From contig JBGCGJ010000015.1 of assembly GCA_045110675.1 (NCBI GenBank), positions 1 to 64,000 of the forward strand: a stretch of DNA of 64,000 nucleotides. Reading direction: 5' to 3'. Source of the DNA: JBALVT01 sp045110675 (lineage in GTDB: Bacteria; Pseudomonadota; Gammaproteobacteria; Pseudomonadales; Halieaceae). The notes beneath the pieces were generated by a model. It did not search any database. It was given only the letters and a program-made list of their open reading frames with translations, and was not told where the DNA came from. A program made the position numbers and the translations under genes. Below, one piece after another: positions 8,256 through 16,770 of this stretch (position 1 is the first letter of the stretch; each line of letters starts with the position of its first letter).

Positions 8256-8273
8256 GCGTTAATAAATTGATGT
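8256..8273. promoter_or_regulatory. Imperfect copy O2 of the hipBA operator
   Basis: GCGTTAATAAATTGATGT matches the core of the palindrome at 8115-8132 (GCATTAATAAATTAATGC) at 15 of 18 positions. It lies between the predicted promoter and the hipB start, where repressor binding would block transcription. Confidence 0.55.
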
Positions 8274-8286
8274 TAAAGGTTTCGAG

Positions 8287-8625
8287 ATGGACGGGCCAAA
8301 TTTTTACGCGATGACAGATTCAGCCATTGCCGCAGAGCTGGGCAGGCGGCTGGAGCAAATCCGGCTGGAGGCGAATAAGCCACAAAAAGAAATCGCCGAG
8401 GAGCTGGGTATATCCGAGGGCACCTACCGAAGCGCCATCAAGGGTAAGGCGAGGCTTGAAGTGGTTATTGGCATATTGAGGGTCCTTGGTAAGCTGGACA
8501 ATATTGACGGATTTCTTCCAGAGCTGCCTTACAGTCCTATGGAATTACTCAAGCACGAGGGAAAGAAACGCCAGCGTGCTGGGGGACGTAGATCCAAGGC
8601 CGCCGGGGAGAGTTCTGATTGGTAG
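8287..8625 (+). CDS. hipB: HipB-type XRE-family antitoxin
   Basis: 112 residues with a helix-turn-helix of the XRE/Cro type: LGRRLEQIRLEANKPQKEIA followed by ELGISEGTYRSAIKGKA. HipB proteins bind and neutralise HipA and repress their own operon. The basic C-terminal tail (KKRQRAGGRRSK) is an extension beyond the HTH. The stop overlaps the start of the hipA gene. Two related palindromes upstream fit autoregulation. The gene order hipB-hipA is that of the classical module. Confidence 0.85.
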   Translation: MDGPNFYAMTDSAIAAELGRRLEQIRLEANKPQKEIAEELGISEGTYRSAIKGKARLEVVIGILRVLGKLDNIDGFLPELPYSPMELLKHEGKKRQRAGGRRSKAAGESSDW

Positions 8626-9932
8626 GCCATAATGTAGCGCGAGTTGAAATGTGGGGTCGAACGGTCGGCGCGCTGTCCTACAACCACGATACGGGCTTGT
8701 GCGCCTTCGAATATGATCCGACCTGGGTGAGTGGCGGTATTGAAATCAGCCCGATTAAACTCCCTTTGTCCGACCGCATCTTCCAATTTCCCGGTCTTTC
8801 CCGAGAAACCTACAAAGGTTTGCCGGGTGCATTTGCGGACACCCTCCCAGATGACTTTGGCAATGCGCTGATCGATGCCTGGCTGGCGAGAGTCGGGAGA
8901 GACAAACATTCGTTTACCGCCTTGGAGCGCTTACTTTACACCGGCACACGCGGTATGGGTGCGCTGGAATATACACCGCCTATCGATAGAAACCTGGAAT
9001 CATCCGAGGCCTTGCAATTGGAAAGTTTGATTGAGACCGCTCAGGCGGTTCTCAACCAGCGCAGCCAGCTCGCTGCACCCATAGCGCCTGCAGCATCAGC
9101 TAAACAGGAAAATGAGGCGCTGGCGGCAATTCTTCAGGTGGGAACCTCTGCGGGGGGAGCCAGGCCAAAGGCGGTTATAGGTATCAATGCAGAGCGCACT
9201 GAGATTCGCAGCGGCCAGGTGGAATTGCCTGCCGGGTTCGAACACTACCTGTTGAAGTTTGATGGTATTGTCGAGCACTCCTCGGGACAGGAAACCTTCG
9301 GCGACCCTCAGGGTTACGGGCGAATGGAGTACGCCTATTATCTGATGGCAATGGATGCCGGTATCAATATGTCGCCCTGCGAACTGCTGCCCGATGGAGA
9401 GCGAGCTCATTTCATGACCCGCAGGTTTGACCGTAGGGGAAATACCAAACTGCACTACCAGTCTCTGTGCGCCATGGATCATGCGGATTACAAAATGCCC
9501 GGGCAGTACAGTTACGAGCAGTTATTTTCGCTGATGCGATCACTGCGTCTGAGTAAGTCCCAGGCCTTGGAAATGTTTCGAAGAACGGTGTTTAACATTG
9601 CCGCGAGAAACCATGATGATCACACCAAGAATTTTGGTTTTGTTCTCAACGACGAATATCAATGGGAGTTGGCCCCGGCATTTGATGTTGCCTACAGTTA
9701 CAAGCCGGGGTCGAAATGGGTCAACTCCCACCAGTTGTCGCTCAACGGCAAACGCGATGATTTTGAACGCGAAGATCTAATGGTGCTGGCCGAGACATTT
9801 CCAAAAGAGGCTTTGCAGATTATCGAAGAGGTGGTTGAGGTAGTGTCTCATTGGTCTGGTTATGCGAAAAGAGTGGATGTGCCGGCGCGACTGGCAAGTG
9901 AAATTCAGGAAAAGCTTGTACTGAATATCTAG
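8619..9932 (+). CDS. hipA: HipA-family toxin, serine/threonine kinase
   Basis: 437 residues, the normal full length for HipA. The N-terminal HipA domain reads WGRTVGALSY. The catalytic region ARNHDDHTKNFGF and the metal-binding LAPAFDVAYS match the kinase core, and GTSAGGARPKAV corresponds to the flexible phosphorylation/ATP loop. Characterised HipA toxins phosphorylate glutamyl-tRNA synthetase and promote persistence. The start is probably TTG at 8619, overlapping the hipB stop, with GGGGAG about 10 bp upstream, which couples translation to the antitoxin. It ends 9 bp before the convergent radical SAM gene. No frameshift is seen, so the module looks functional. Confidence 0.88.
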   Translation: MVGHNVARVEMWGRTVGALSYNHDTGLCAFEYDPTWVSGGIEISPIKLPLSDRIFQFPGLSRETYKGLPGAFADTLPDDFGNALIDAWLARVGRDKHSFTALERLLYTGTRGMGALEYTPPIDRNLESSEALQLESLIETAQAVLNQRSQLAAPIAPAASAKQENEALAAILQVGTSAGGARPKAVIGINAERTEIRSGQVELPAGFEHYLLKFDGIVEHSSGQETFGDPQGYGRMEYAYYLMAMDAGINMSPCELLPDGERAHFMTRRFDRRGNTKLHYQSLCAMDHADYKMPGQYSYEQLFSLMRSLRLSKSQALEMFRRTVFNIAARNHDDHTKNFGFVLNDEYQWELAPAFDVAYSYKPGSKWVNSHQLSLNGKRDDFEREDLMVLAETFPKEALQIIEEVVEVVSHWSGYAKRVDVPARLASEIQEKLVLNI

Positions 9933-9941
9933 CTACTGTCG

Positions 9942-11579
9942 TTAGGCGACTTCGATAACTTCGATGGTGGTCTCCCGGCGGTTTTTGATTGGCCGAGCGG
10001 GTCTTTCCATTTTTGGAATCACTCGAGTCCACCAAAATCGCACCAAGCCAAGCTTCCACGCTATATAGCCTGGGTAGCCGGGAATAGTAGAAAAGTCCAA
10101 ATGACGCAGGTGATCCAGGCCTCGCTTTATCATATAAGCCGCACGCAATAATCCGCCGCGTACCGGGTAGAGTGGCTGCACATCGGCGCTTGCCCTAACC
10201 CGCACCAGTAAGCGGTCAAACAGCCACCGTGGTGGACGCCAGATTACCAGCAGATACAGCACCATATTGGCCCAGCGGGGAGGGATGTTGGCGTAGTTGG
10301 AGGAGATCTCTTCAATGTCCACGCCCTGTTCGCGCAGGGTTTTTTCCAAATGGGTGTTGGGTATGACTTTTAGAGAAAACACGTTGAGAGTAAAGGGTCG
10401 ACCAAAGGCGTAAATAAGCTCCAGTGTATCAACCACGTCCTGGCGGGTTTCAATGGGATTGTCCATGATGATGTCATAGGCCGGGGGAATCTGGTAACGG
10501 GGCGCAAACCCCGCGCAGATCTGCGAGGCCTCTAAAACCTGCTCAGGTGGTGTCGGGCGTTGATAAAAATCCAATATTCTCTGGGAGCCACTTTGCACGC
10601 CCATTCGAATACGATTCATGCCCCCCCAGGTGAGCACCTGTAATTTGTCCTGTCGTACGTAGTTGGGAATGACGCCATATACCGCAAAGGGAATACCCAC
10701 TTCCTCGCGCCATATCTCGGCAAACTCCGCCAGCTGGTCGTAGGGTATAGCCATGAAGCTGTCATCATGAAAACACACGGTACTCAGGTAGGGTTGTGCG
10801 GCCAGTGCTGCTTTGATTTCCGCCACAGCGTAGCGTGCGCTGGGGTGGCGAATTTTGCGATAGCCGACATCGTTCTCAATGAACTTCGTATTGCCGCAGT
10901 AGGTGCACTTAAAGGGGCAGCCAATGGACCAGACAGTATTAAAACTCAAGCCATTGTTGGTTAAACGATCGTGCAGGCGCATGGGTCGAAACCCTACACC
11001 TTGCTCGTATAAGAACTCCTCTCCTGAGTGGCGAGCAAACGCCAGAGTTTCCATTTCTTCAGAGGTTTGTAATGGCAGAAAACCATTGCGAATAATCTCG
11101 TCGCCGCGGCGAAACCAGAAATTCGGCGTGTCGCTATAGTCTCTTCCTTCACATAGAGCACTGTAAAACTGTTCGAAGGCGAACTCGCCCTCTCCCGTAC
11201 AAATACCATCTACGTCCGCCAGAATAGCGTCTTCCGGGTGAATGATGGGATGTATACCGCCCCAGATAATGGTGCAGTTGGGATTGATCTCCCGGACTCG
11301 CTTGATGACTACTTTGGTGAGGTCCGCATACCCGGTCATGCTGGAAAACCCGAGCAGATCGCTGTCGGCCAGGTCTTGAGCAATTTCATCGACCGCTTGC
11401 TCATCTAGGCCGCCACCGCCGCCGGTATTGCCGATGAGTGCGCTGGTGAGAGAACGCAAATTGTTGGTAGACACGAAACAAAAGCGCGCCTCGGGGATAA
11501 GACGCTCCACATGACCTGCAAACTTTCTGAAGCCGCATGCCATGATGCCGTCTTCCATGCAGACCATCGTAACTTTCAT
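9942..11579 (-). CDS. B12-binding-domain radical SAM protein
   Basis: 545 residues. The N-terminal half is a cobalamin-binding domain with GGIHPIIHPEDAIL and GEGEFAFEQF, which are typical of the class. The radical SAM core begins at SIGCPFKCTYCGNTKF with the CxxxCxxC cluster motif. Members methylate or rearrange unactivated carbons in lipid, cofactor or natural-product pathways; I cannot assign a substrate. The gene stands alone, 101 bp downstream of the MFS gene on the same strand. Confidence 0.85.
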   Translation of the reverse strand: MKVTMVCMEDGIMACGFRKFAGHVERLIPEARFCFVSTNNLRSLTSALIGNTGGGGGLDEQAVDEIAQDLADSDLLGFSSMTGYADLTKVVIKRVREINPNCTIIWGGIHPIIHPEDAILADVDGICTGEGEFAFEQFYSALCEGRDYSDTPNFWFRRGDEIIRNGFLPLQTSEEMETLAFARHSGEEFLYEQGVGFRPMRLHDRLTNNGLSFNTVWSIGCPFKCTYCGNTKFIENDVGYRKIRHPSARYAVAEIKAALAAQPYLSTVCFHDDSFMAIPYDQLAEFAEIWREEVGIPFAVYGVIPNYVRQDKLQVLTWGGMNRIRMGVQSGSQRILDFYQRPTPPEQVLEASQICAGFAPRYQIPPAYDIIMDNPIETRQDVVDTLELIYAFGRPFTLNVFSLKVIPNTHLEKTLREQGVDIEEISSNYANIPPRWANMVLYLLVIWRPPRWLFDRLLVRVRASADVQPLYPVRGGLLRAAYMIKRGLDHLRHLDFSTIPGYPGYIAWKLGLVRFWWTRVIPKMERPARPIKNRRETTIEVIEVA

Positions 11580-11680
11580 ATTTCCCTTCTTATAGTTGGT
11601 TGGGAAAGCAGGGCGAAATGTTAGCCCCTTTTGCTAGTATTTGATAGATCTGGCGCCATTTAAATTGGCGTCAGTAATGG

Positions 11681-13114
11681 TTAATGGCTGTTATCATTAG
11701 TCGACGATTTTGGCGGAGGTGCCGATGGTGTTCGTCCGCGTGACGCAGACAAGATAACTGCGGCCGCCACACAGACGCAGCCTATGGTCATAGAGTATTT
11801 GACGACGTCTAGTAACTCGGGATAGCGCTCCGGCGTAATCAAAGTGTCGCCCAGAAGAATATGAACCAGTAAGTTAACCCCACTGATACCCACCAAATTC
11901 CCCGACACTCTTGCCAGACTAATGCTTGCTGAAGCTACTCCGACTTCACTTTGCGGTACGCTAGACATAACCGCATTGTGGTTCGGGGCGGAAAATAAAC
12001 CGAAGCCTATGCCGATAAGAACCACGGACGCGCTAACATAATCTGTGGTCGTCGCATGGTCCAGTTGAGTCAGCATTGCAAACCCGGCGCCTACGCTGAT
12101 GCACCCGAGTGTTGCAATGAATCTGGGTTGTATACGGTCAGACAGCTTTCCGGATATCGGCGCAAGTATTGCCATTGCCACGCTCTGCACCATAATGACC
12201 TGACCAGATTCGAAAGGGCTGAGCCCTCGGATATACTGTAGATACAGGCTAAGAACAAAGATGATAGGGAAGGTTGCCCCGTACATCATCGAGGCAGAGG
12301 CTAGTGAAAACGAGAACAAGCGGCTCTCTTTGAACAATCCAATTCTAATAAGAGGTTCGGTAGTACTATCCTGGTGCCTCACGAATAGCAGTAACAATGC
12401 AAAGGACAGCGCCACCAGAACAATATTCGGCCAATCGGGTAAGCCGGCCAATCCGACCACCAAGCTCCCGGACCAGGCTGCGAAAATACAGGTACCAGCC
12501 CAATCAAATTTAGAGTGTTTTTGTGCACGCCACTCGTCGTGCAGGGCGAAGTGAATCAGTGTCAGCAACACTGTCGCAAAGGGTATGGGTAACAGGAAGA
12601 CGCTCCTCCAACCAAATACCTCAGTGGCGAAGCCACCAATCAAAGGCGCGGCGGTTAGACCAATGTAAACGCTGGCTGTATTCAAGCCCAGAGGCAGGCC
12701 GCGCGCGCGAGCCGGAAAAACTGAGGTAATAATCGCCAGGGCAGTACCGAAAATCATTGCCGAAGCGGCACCCTGAATAAAGCGAAAAAACAAAATCCAT
12801 TCAATACTGGGAGCGAAGAAGGCGCCCAGAGAGCCCAGGGCATTGGTGGCCAGACCCAGCGCGTAAATTTTTTTGCGGCCGTAGTTGTCGGCGAGTTTTC
12901 CGAAGGGCAGCATTAGCGCCACATTGCTCAGTAGGAAAACGGTGGGTAGCCAGGATACTAATATTGCATCAGCGCGCAGTTCATCGGCCATGCTGGGTAT
13001 GGCAATACTTACCGCGGCCATGCTCAATGGGGACAGAAATGACCCGAGGCATACAACACACAATACTAGATTACGATTTGTTTGTTCCGTGGTGGGATTA
13101 CCCCGAGACTGCAT
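11681..13114 (-). CDS. MFS transporter, DHA2/EmrB-QacA type
   Basis: 477 residues with many hydrophobic helices. The motif GKLADNYGRKKIYALG, corresponding to MFS motif A, follows the second helix region, and GLNTASVYIGLTAAPLIGG matches the drug:H+ antiporter motif C area. The length and pattern fit a 14-helix DHA2 exporter in the inner membrane. The substrate is unknown. It may be co-transcribed with the radical SAM gene downstream on the same strand. Confidence 0.83.
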   Translation of the reverse strand: MQSRGNPTTEQTNRNLVLCVVCLGSFLSPLSMAAVSIAIPSMADELRADAILVSWLPTVFLLSNVALMLPFGKLADNYGRKKIYALGLATNALGSLGAFFAPSIEWILFFRFIQGAASAMIFGTALAIITSVFPARARGLPLGLNTASVYIGLTAAPLIGGFATEVFGWRSVFLLPIPFATVLLTLIHFALHDEWRAQKHSKFDWAGTCIFAAWSGSLVVGLAGLPDWPNIVLVALSFALLLLFVRHQDSTTEPLIRIGLFKESRLFSFSLASASMMYGATFPIIFVLSLYLQYIRGLSPFESGQVIMVQSVAMAILAPISGKLSDRIQPRFIATLGCISVGAGFAMLTQLDHATTTDYVSASVVLIGIGFGLFSAPNHNAVMSSVPQSEVGVASASISLARVSGNLVGISGVNLLVHILLGDTLITPERYPELLDVVKYSMTIGCVCVAAAVILSASRGRTPSAPPPKSSTNDNSH

Positions 13115-13206
13115 CGTGCTATCTCCCGAAGCAACACAGGCAGCATCTTATCATGGACGCGGGAGCTTTTGGGGGTGTCGATCTCTGCAACAGAGCTGAA
13201 AAAAAA

Positions 13207-13224
13207 GGGGCTTAAAAAAGCCCC
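13207..13224 (-). terminator. Rho-independent terminator after the His/Tyr-rich gene
   Basis: GGGGCTT-AAAA-AAGCCCC forms a 7-bp stem. On the minus strand it is followed by a run of T (the A run at 13199-13206). It lies 24 bp past the stop of the gene at 13248. Confidence 0.75.
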
Positions 13225-13247
13225 CATTGAGTACTAACTAAGTCAGA

Positions 13248-13775
13248 TTACTGGCATTGAGATATTGGCACATCAACGCGTCGCTCACTGCCATCTGCGA
13301 GTCGCTCAATACGGTGGCAACCTACCACCTCGCTGTAGTTTCTATCCCGGGATCGATTGCGGTCATAGGAATGGTCTTCATAACAGGTGGCACCGTTGTG
13401 TTGGTGGTACAGGTTATAACTAATAGCTGAACCAATGAGTGCTGCACCTAGATACGCACTGGGATAGTAGTGGTCTCGATGATAGCCTCCTCGAAACTTT
13501 CTGAAGCCATGGTGCGACCGATACCCACGGTGACTGCGGAATCCGTAGTGCCGATTGTAGTGTTTGTTGTAATACCTATTGTAATCACGGTTATAGTGGC
13601 GATTGTAGTGGCGGTTATAGTGCCGATCGCGTTTGTAATGCCGTTCGTGCTTGCTGGCGTGTCGATCATGCTTGTCGTATTTATCGTGACGCTTATGGTC
13701 TCTGTCTCCTGCGAAGGCGCTGGAGGCACTGGCTATCAGCAGTAGGACCAATCCGTACAGTGTGAGTTTTCTCAT
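13248..13775 (-). CDS. Secreted His/Tyr/Arg-rich tetrapeptide-repeat protein
   Basis: 175 residues. Residues 1-22 are a signal peptide (hydrophobic core, AFA-GD cleavage). Residues 24-50 are rich in H, D, K and R. Residues 51-77 are seven tandem units of [R/K][H/D/Y]YN. A RSHRGYRSHHGFRKFRGGYH stretch, a short Gly/Ala segment and a Cys-containing C-terminus (C143-ish and CH) follow. I do not recognise a named family. High His content suggests metal or anion binding in the periplasm, but this is a guess. The ATG at 13773-13775 has GGAG upstream and is preferred over the longer reading from 13814. A response-regulator box lies 52 bp upstream. Confidence 0.75.
   Translation of the reverse strand: MRKLTLYGLVLLLIASASSAFAGDRDHKRHDKYDKHDRHASKHERHYKRDRHYNRHYNRHYNRDYNRYYNKHYNRHYGFRSHRGYRSHHGFRKFRGGYHRDHYYPSAYLGAALIGSAISYNLYHQHNGATCYEDHSYDRNRSRDRNYSEVVGCHRIERLADGSERRVDVPISQCQ
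13545..13625 (-). repeat. 12-bp tandem minisatellite encoding [RK]xYN units
   Basis: Seven 12-bp units (the last lacks its Asn codon) with small variations encode residues 51-77 of the secreted protein. Repeats in this register can expand or contract without breaking the frame. Confidence 0.8.
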
Positions 13776-13826
13776 GACATTTCTCCGTTGTGTGGCTTTC
13801 ACGGTTCCCAGCATACAAATGGGTAA

Positions 13827-13843
13827 CTGAATGGAAGCTGAAC
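13827..13843 (-). promoter_or_regulatory. PhoP-type response-regulator box, minus orientation
   Basis: Read on the minus strand: GTTCAG-CTTCC-ATTCAG, two hexamers 11 bp apart, followed after exactly 11 bp by a -10-like TATGCT. It lies 52 bp upstream of the ATG of the His/Tyr-rich gene. See the matching box at 13870. Confidence 0.65.
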
Positions 13844-13869
13844 CATTGCAGCTTTTTCTAAAGCATCAT

Positions 13870-13886
13870 GTTCAGCTACCGTTCAG
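13870..13886 (+). promoter_or_regulatory. PhoP-type response-regulator box, plus orientation
   Basis: GTTCAG-CTACC-GTTCAG, a direct repeat with 11-bp period, followed after exactly 11 bp by a -10-like TATCTT (13898-13903). It lies 53 bp upstream of the glycine-zipper gene that heads the operon containing the OmpR-family regulator, so the operon is probably autoregulated. Confidence 0.65.
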
Positions 13887-13938
13887 GAAAAATACGGTAT
13901 CTTGGAATTCTACAACGGTTAAATAAGGAGCGGTAGAG

Positions 13939-14475
13939 ATGAACAATCTATTGAAATTGGCTGGCTACTCAAGCGTCATTCTCTCAACAAGTCTGGTAAC
14001 AACGTCGGCCCACAGTGAGACGCATAGAACACTTGTTGAGGTTCCAGTCACAACGGTTGAGCCACTGGTGCGTGTGGTCACCCATAAAATACCGCACGAA
14101 AAATGCCGGGATGAGCGAGTGAGAGTTGAGCATGCCAGCCGTAGTCGCTCAGCGACTCCAAGTATTCTCGGCGCTTTGATTGGAGGGGCAGTGGCAGGTT
14201 CACTCGGGCACAATAGTCGAGCACAACCGGCGATCGCCGTGGCTGGTGCAGTATTGGGCGCATCAGTAGGTTCCGACGTCAGCCGGAATAAACACCGACG
14301 TCACTACTATGTGAATGAGCAGCGTTGTGAAATTGATTATGAATTGCGTGATGCAGAAAACATTATTGGCTATCGCGTTGGCTACCTGTATGGCGATAAT
14401 ATCTATCACACGCAGACCCGAGATCACCCGGGTGACACGATACAGTTAAGGGTTGAACTGAGCCCCGCGGATTAA
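13939..14475 (+). CDS. Glycine-zipper 2TM envelope protein
   Basis: 178 residues with an N-terminal signal peptide (ending near TSAHS-ET). The core ILGALIGGAVAGSLGH followed by AIAVAGAVLGASVGSDV is a glycine-zipper 2TM domain as in SlyB/RcsF-associated outer-membrane proteins. The C-terminal part has YYVNEQRCEIDYELRDAE. There is no lipobox Cys near the cleavage site, so it is probably periplasmic or membrane-associated rather than a lipoprotein. A strong AAGGAG precedes the ATG. It heads a four-gene operon with PepSY, response regulator and kinase genes. Confidence 0.82.
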   Translation: MNNLLKLAGYSSVILSTSLVTTSAHSETHRTLVEVPVTTVEPLVRVVTHKIPHEKCRDERVRVEHASRSRSATPSILGALIGGAVAGSLGHNSRAQPAIAVAGAVLGASVGSDVSRNKHRRHYYVNEQRCEIDYELRDAENIIGYRVGYLYGDNIYHTQTRDHPGDTIQLRVELSPAD

Positions 14476-14488
14476 AGAGAGCTACACA

Positions 14489-14749
14489 ATGCGCCTTAAA
14501 AACTCAAAAAGAATCCTCACAGTTTTGCTATTGAGCACTTTGGTTTGCCTGACGACGCCTGCTTCGTACGCTCAGGCCAAGGCGCCCAATGCGAAGAGTC
14601 AGTCTTCGATGAGTCCGGCGCAGGCTGCCGCGAAAGCCAAGGCCCGCCACGGCGGTAAAGTATTGAAAGTAACGCGCAACGGACGGGGATATCGAGTGAA
14701 ATTACTCACCGACTCCGGTCGCGTTATCACCGTCAATATCAAGGGATAA
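14489..14749 (+). CDS. Small periplasmic PepSY-domain protein
   Basis: 86 residues with a signal peptide ending near SYA-QA. The C-terminal half, AKARHGGKVLKVTRNGRGYR then VKLLTDSGRVITVNIKG, has the strand-helix pattern of PepSY. Such small proteins are commonly encoded next to PhoPQ-like systems and may modulate the sensor. It lies 13 bp after the glycine-zipper gene and 3 bp before the response regulator. Confidence 0.78.
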   Translation: MRLKNSKRILTVLLLSTLVCLTTPASYAQAKAPNAKSQSSMSPAQAAAKAKARHGGKVLKVTRNGRGYRVKLLTDSGRVITVNIKG

Positions 14750-14752
14750 ATC

Positions 14753-15436
14753 ATGCGTATGTTAGTCGTTGAAGATGAAGCTCGCCTGCGTGTGCAGCTG
14801 GCGCGCTATTTTAGCGATCTCGGCTGGGTGGTTGAAGAGGCTTCAGACGGACTTGAAGCACTCTACATGGGCAGTGAGCATCCTTACGATATGGCGCTGG
14901 TTGATTTGGGTTTACCGCAAATGTCCGGCATCGAATTAATCGGCAAATGGCGCGCCGCGGAGCGCAAATTTCCCATTTTAGTGTTGACCGCCAGAGGCGA
15001 TTGGCAAGACAAGGTGGAAGGTTTGGAAGCGGGTGCTGATGACTATGTCACCAAACCTTTTCATCTGGAGGAAATTTCCGCTCGGGTAAATGCCCTGTTG
15101 CGCCGCGCAGCGGGCCGGTCTCAGTCTCTGGTTGACTACGGTTCGATCTGTATCGATTTTAGTGCCAAGCAAGTCCATAGGGGAGGCGAGCTTCTCGATC
15201 TTACCAATTTTGAATACAACACCCTGGAGTACCTGGTCCATCGTGCGGGGGAAGTGATCTCCAAAACGGAGCTTACCGAACACTTGTACGATCAGGATTT
15301 TGACCGTGATAGCAATGTCATCGAGGTGTTTATAGGCAGGTTGAGAAAAAAACTCGATCCCAAGAACGAGGTTAAACCTATAAAAACAGTGCGCGGCGCT
15401 GGTTATCGCTTTTCTTTGGAGGCGGCGACACGATGA
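14753..15436 (+). CDS. OmpR/PhoP-family response regulator
   Basis: 227 residues. The receiver domain has acidic residues E7-D8, phospho-acceptor D51 (VDLGLP), T79 and K101 (TKPF). The C-terminal winged helix ends in TVRGAGYRF. It overlaps the kinase gene by 4 bp (ATGA). The most likely targets visible here are the paired boxes at 13827-13886. It resembles PhoP-type regulators but the ligand of the system is unknown. Confidence 0.9.
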   Translation: MRMLVVEDEARLRVQLARYFSDLGWVVEEASDGLEALYMGSEHPYDMALVDLGLPQMSGIELIGKWRAAERKFPILVLTARGDWQDKVEGLEAGADDYVTKPFHLEEISARVNALLRRAAGRSQSLVDYGSICIDFSAKQVHRGGELLDLTNFEYNTLEYLVHRAGEVISKTELTEHLYDQDFDRDSNVIEVFIGRLRKKLDPKNEVKPIKTVRGAGYRFSLEAATR

Positions 15437-16764
15437 TGCCCGCGTTCAATTCACTGGCAGGGAGATTGTTGTTGGCCAGTGCCATTCTTTTACCACTCTT
15501 CCTCGGTGCCACAGCACTGTATCTGGATCAGAATCATCAGCGCAGTTTGGAAACAGCACAGTCACAGCGCCTGCAGTTGCAAGTGCTGACCCTATTGGCG
15601 GAAGCCGAGTTCGACGGCAGATTTACGCTGCCAGAAAATTTGGTCGAAGCACGCTTCAATCGACCGGACTCGGGGCTTTACGCCTTCGTCACCGATGAGA
15701 ATTACCGCACCATTTGGTCCTCTCCTTCTGCAATGTCGATTAAAGATTCCCTGTCGACTTTTGCTGCGTCGTCGCTGGCAGTGGGAGAGCGAGATTTCAT
15801 GCGCGGAAACGAATATTTTCAATATTCCTACCAGGTGGTGTGGGAAACGGAGTCGGGCAGAGAAGCGCCGCTGATGTTTACAGTGTTGGAGTCGATCGCG
15901 GCTGTCGAGAGTCAGGTGGAAGTGTACCGGCGAGGTTTGTTCTTGTGGCTCGCGGGGGCGACATTACTGTTGGTTGGTGTGCAGGCCATTATCTTGCTCT
16001 GGGGTTTGCGCCCGCTGAGACGTCTGGCCGATGAAATATCCGCTATTGAAGCGGGTGCTCAGGAGGACTTAATGGGCACCTATCCCAATGAGGTTCAAGG
16101 CATTACCGATAGCCTGAGCACCTTGCTGCTCAGTGAAAAAAAGCGGCGTGATCGCGCCCGGAATACACTTTCCGATTTGGCTCACAGTCTGAAAACCCCT
16201 TTAGCCGTAATACGCAGTGCCGATACCAGCGACCCGGATTATCCGGATTTAGTCAACGAACAGACAAGCCAAATGGAGCAAACCGTGTCTTATCAATTAC
16301 AACGCGCAGTGGGAGCCTCTCACAAATTGTTGCAAATGGTCCCTGTTGCGCCAGTCGCCACGCGCCTGCAAAACAGCCTGTTAAAAGTGTATGCGGATAA
16401 GGGTGTCTCGATAGAACTCGACGCCAGCGCCGAAAGTGTTTTCCAAGGTGACGAGCGTGATTTGCTGGAGCTGATGGGTATTATTATGGACAACGCCTGC
16501 AAATATGGCCGCAAACTCGTGCGGGTCAGTGTTTCTGGTGGGGGCGCCGCACCGCTGCTGATCACTGTGGAGGACGATGGCAACGGTATTCCAGAGTCCA
16601 TGCGAAAAGCGATTTTTCGCCGGGGAGTCCGCGCCGACAGTCAACAGTCCGGACATGGGATTGGCCTCGCCGTAGCCGCTGATTTGGCGGAAAGCTATTT
16701 GGGTACACTGGAGCTGGCGCAAAGTTGTATGGGCGGCGCCCACCTTCGGGTGGCCATTCCTTAA
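15433..16764 (+). CDS. PhoQ-like sensor histidine kinase
   Basis: 443 residues. A first membrane helix lies near residues 8-28, a periplasmic sensor of about 135 residues follows, a second helix lies near 168-190, then a HAMP-like linker. The H box has the phospho-acceptor H251 in LAHSLKTPLAVIR. The ATPase domain has N (IIMDNACKYG) and G boxes (DDGNGIP, GHGIGLAV). The sensor size and layout are like PhoQ. It is the last gene of the operon and ends 6 bp before the convergent LLM gene. Confidence 0.88.
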   Translation: MMPAFNSLAGRLLLASAILLPLFLGATALYLDQNHQRSLETAQSQRLQLQVLTLLAEAEFDGRFTLPENLVEARFNRPDSGLYAFVTDENYRTIWSSPSAMSIKDSLSTFAASSLAVGERDFMRGNEYFQYSYQVVWETESGREAPLMFTVLESIAAVESQVEVYRRGLFLWLAGATLLLVGVQAIILLWGLRPLRRLADEISAIEAGAQEDLMGTYPNEVQGITDSLSTLLLSEKKRRDRARNTLSDLAHSLKTPLAVIRSADTSDPDYPDLVNEQTSQMEQTVSYQLQRAVGASHKLLQMVPVAPVATRLQNSLLKVYADKGVSIELDASAESVFQGDERDLLELMGIIMDNACKYGRKLVRVSVSGGGAAPLLITVEDDGNGIPESMRKAIFRRGVRADSQQSGHGIGLAVAADLAESYLGTLELAQSCMGGAHLRVAIP

Positions 16765-16770
16765 CTCACT

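Noticed and set aside
9942..11579. Assignment of the B12/radical SAM protein as a hopanoid methylase or cyclase-associated enzyme
   Set aside because: The domain order is shared by many functions and no hopanoid or bacteriochlorophyll genes are adjacent.
13470..13745. Hydrophobic 91-residue plus-strand ORF opposite the His/Tyr-rich gene
   Set aside because: It is the antisense reading of the 12-bp tandem repeat, which turns His/Tyr codons into Val/Ile/Met. No Shine-Dalgarno and no family resemblance.
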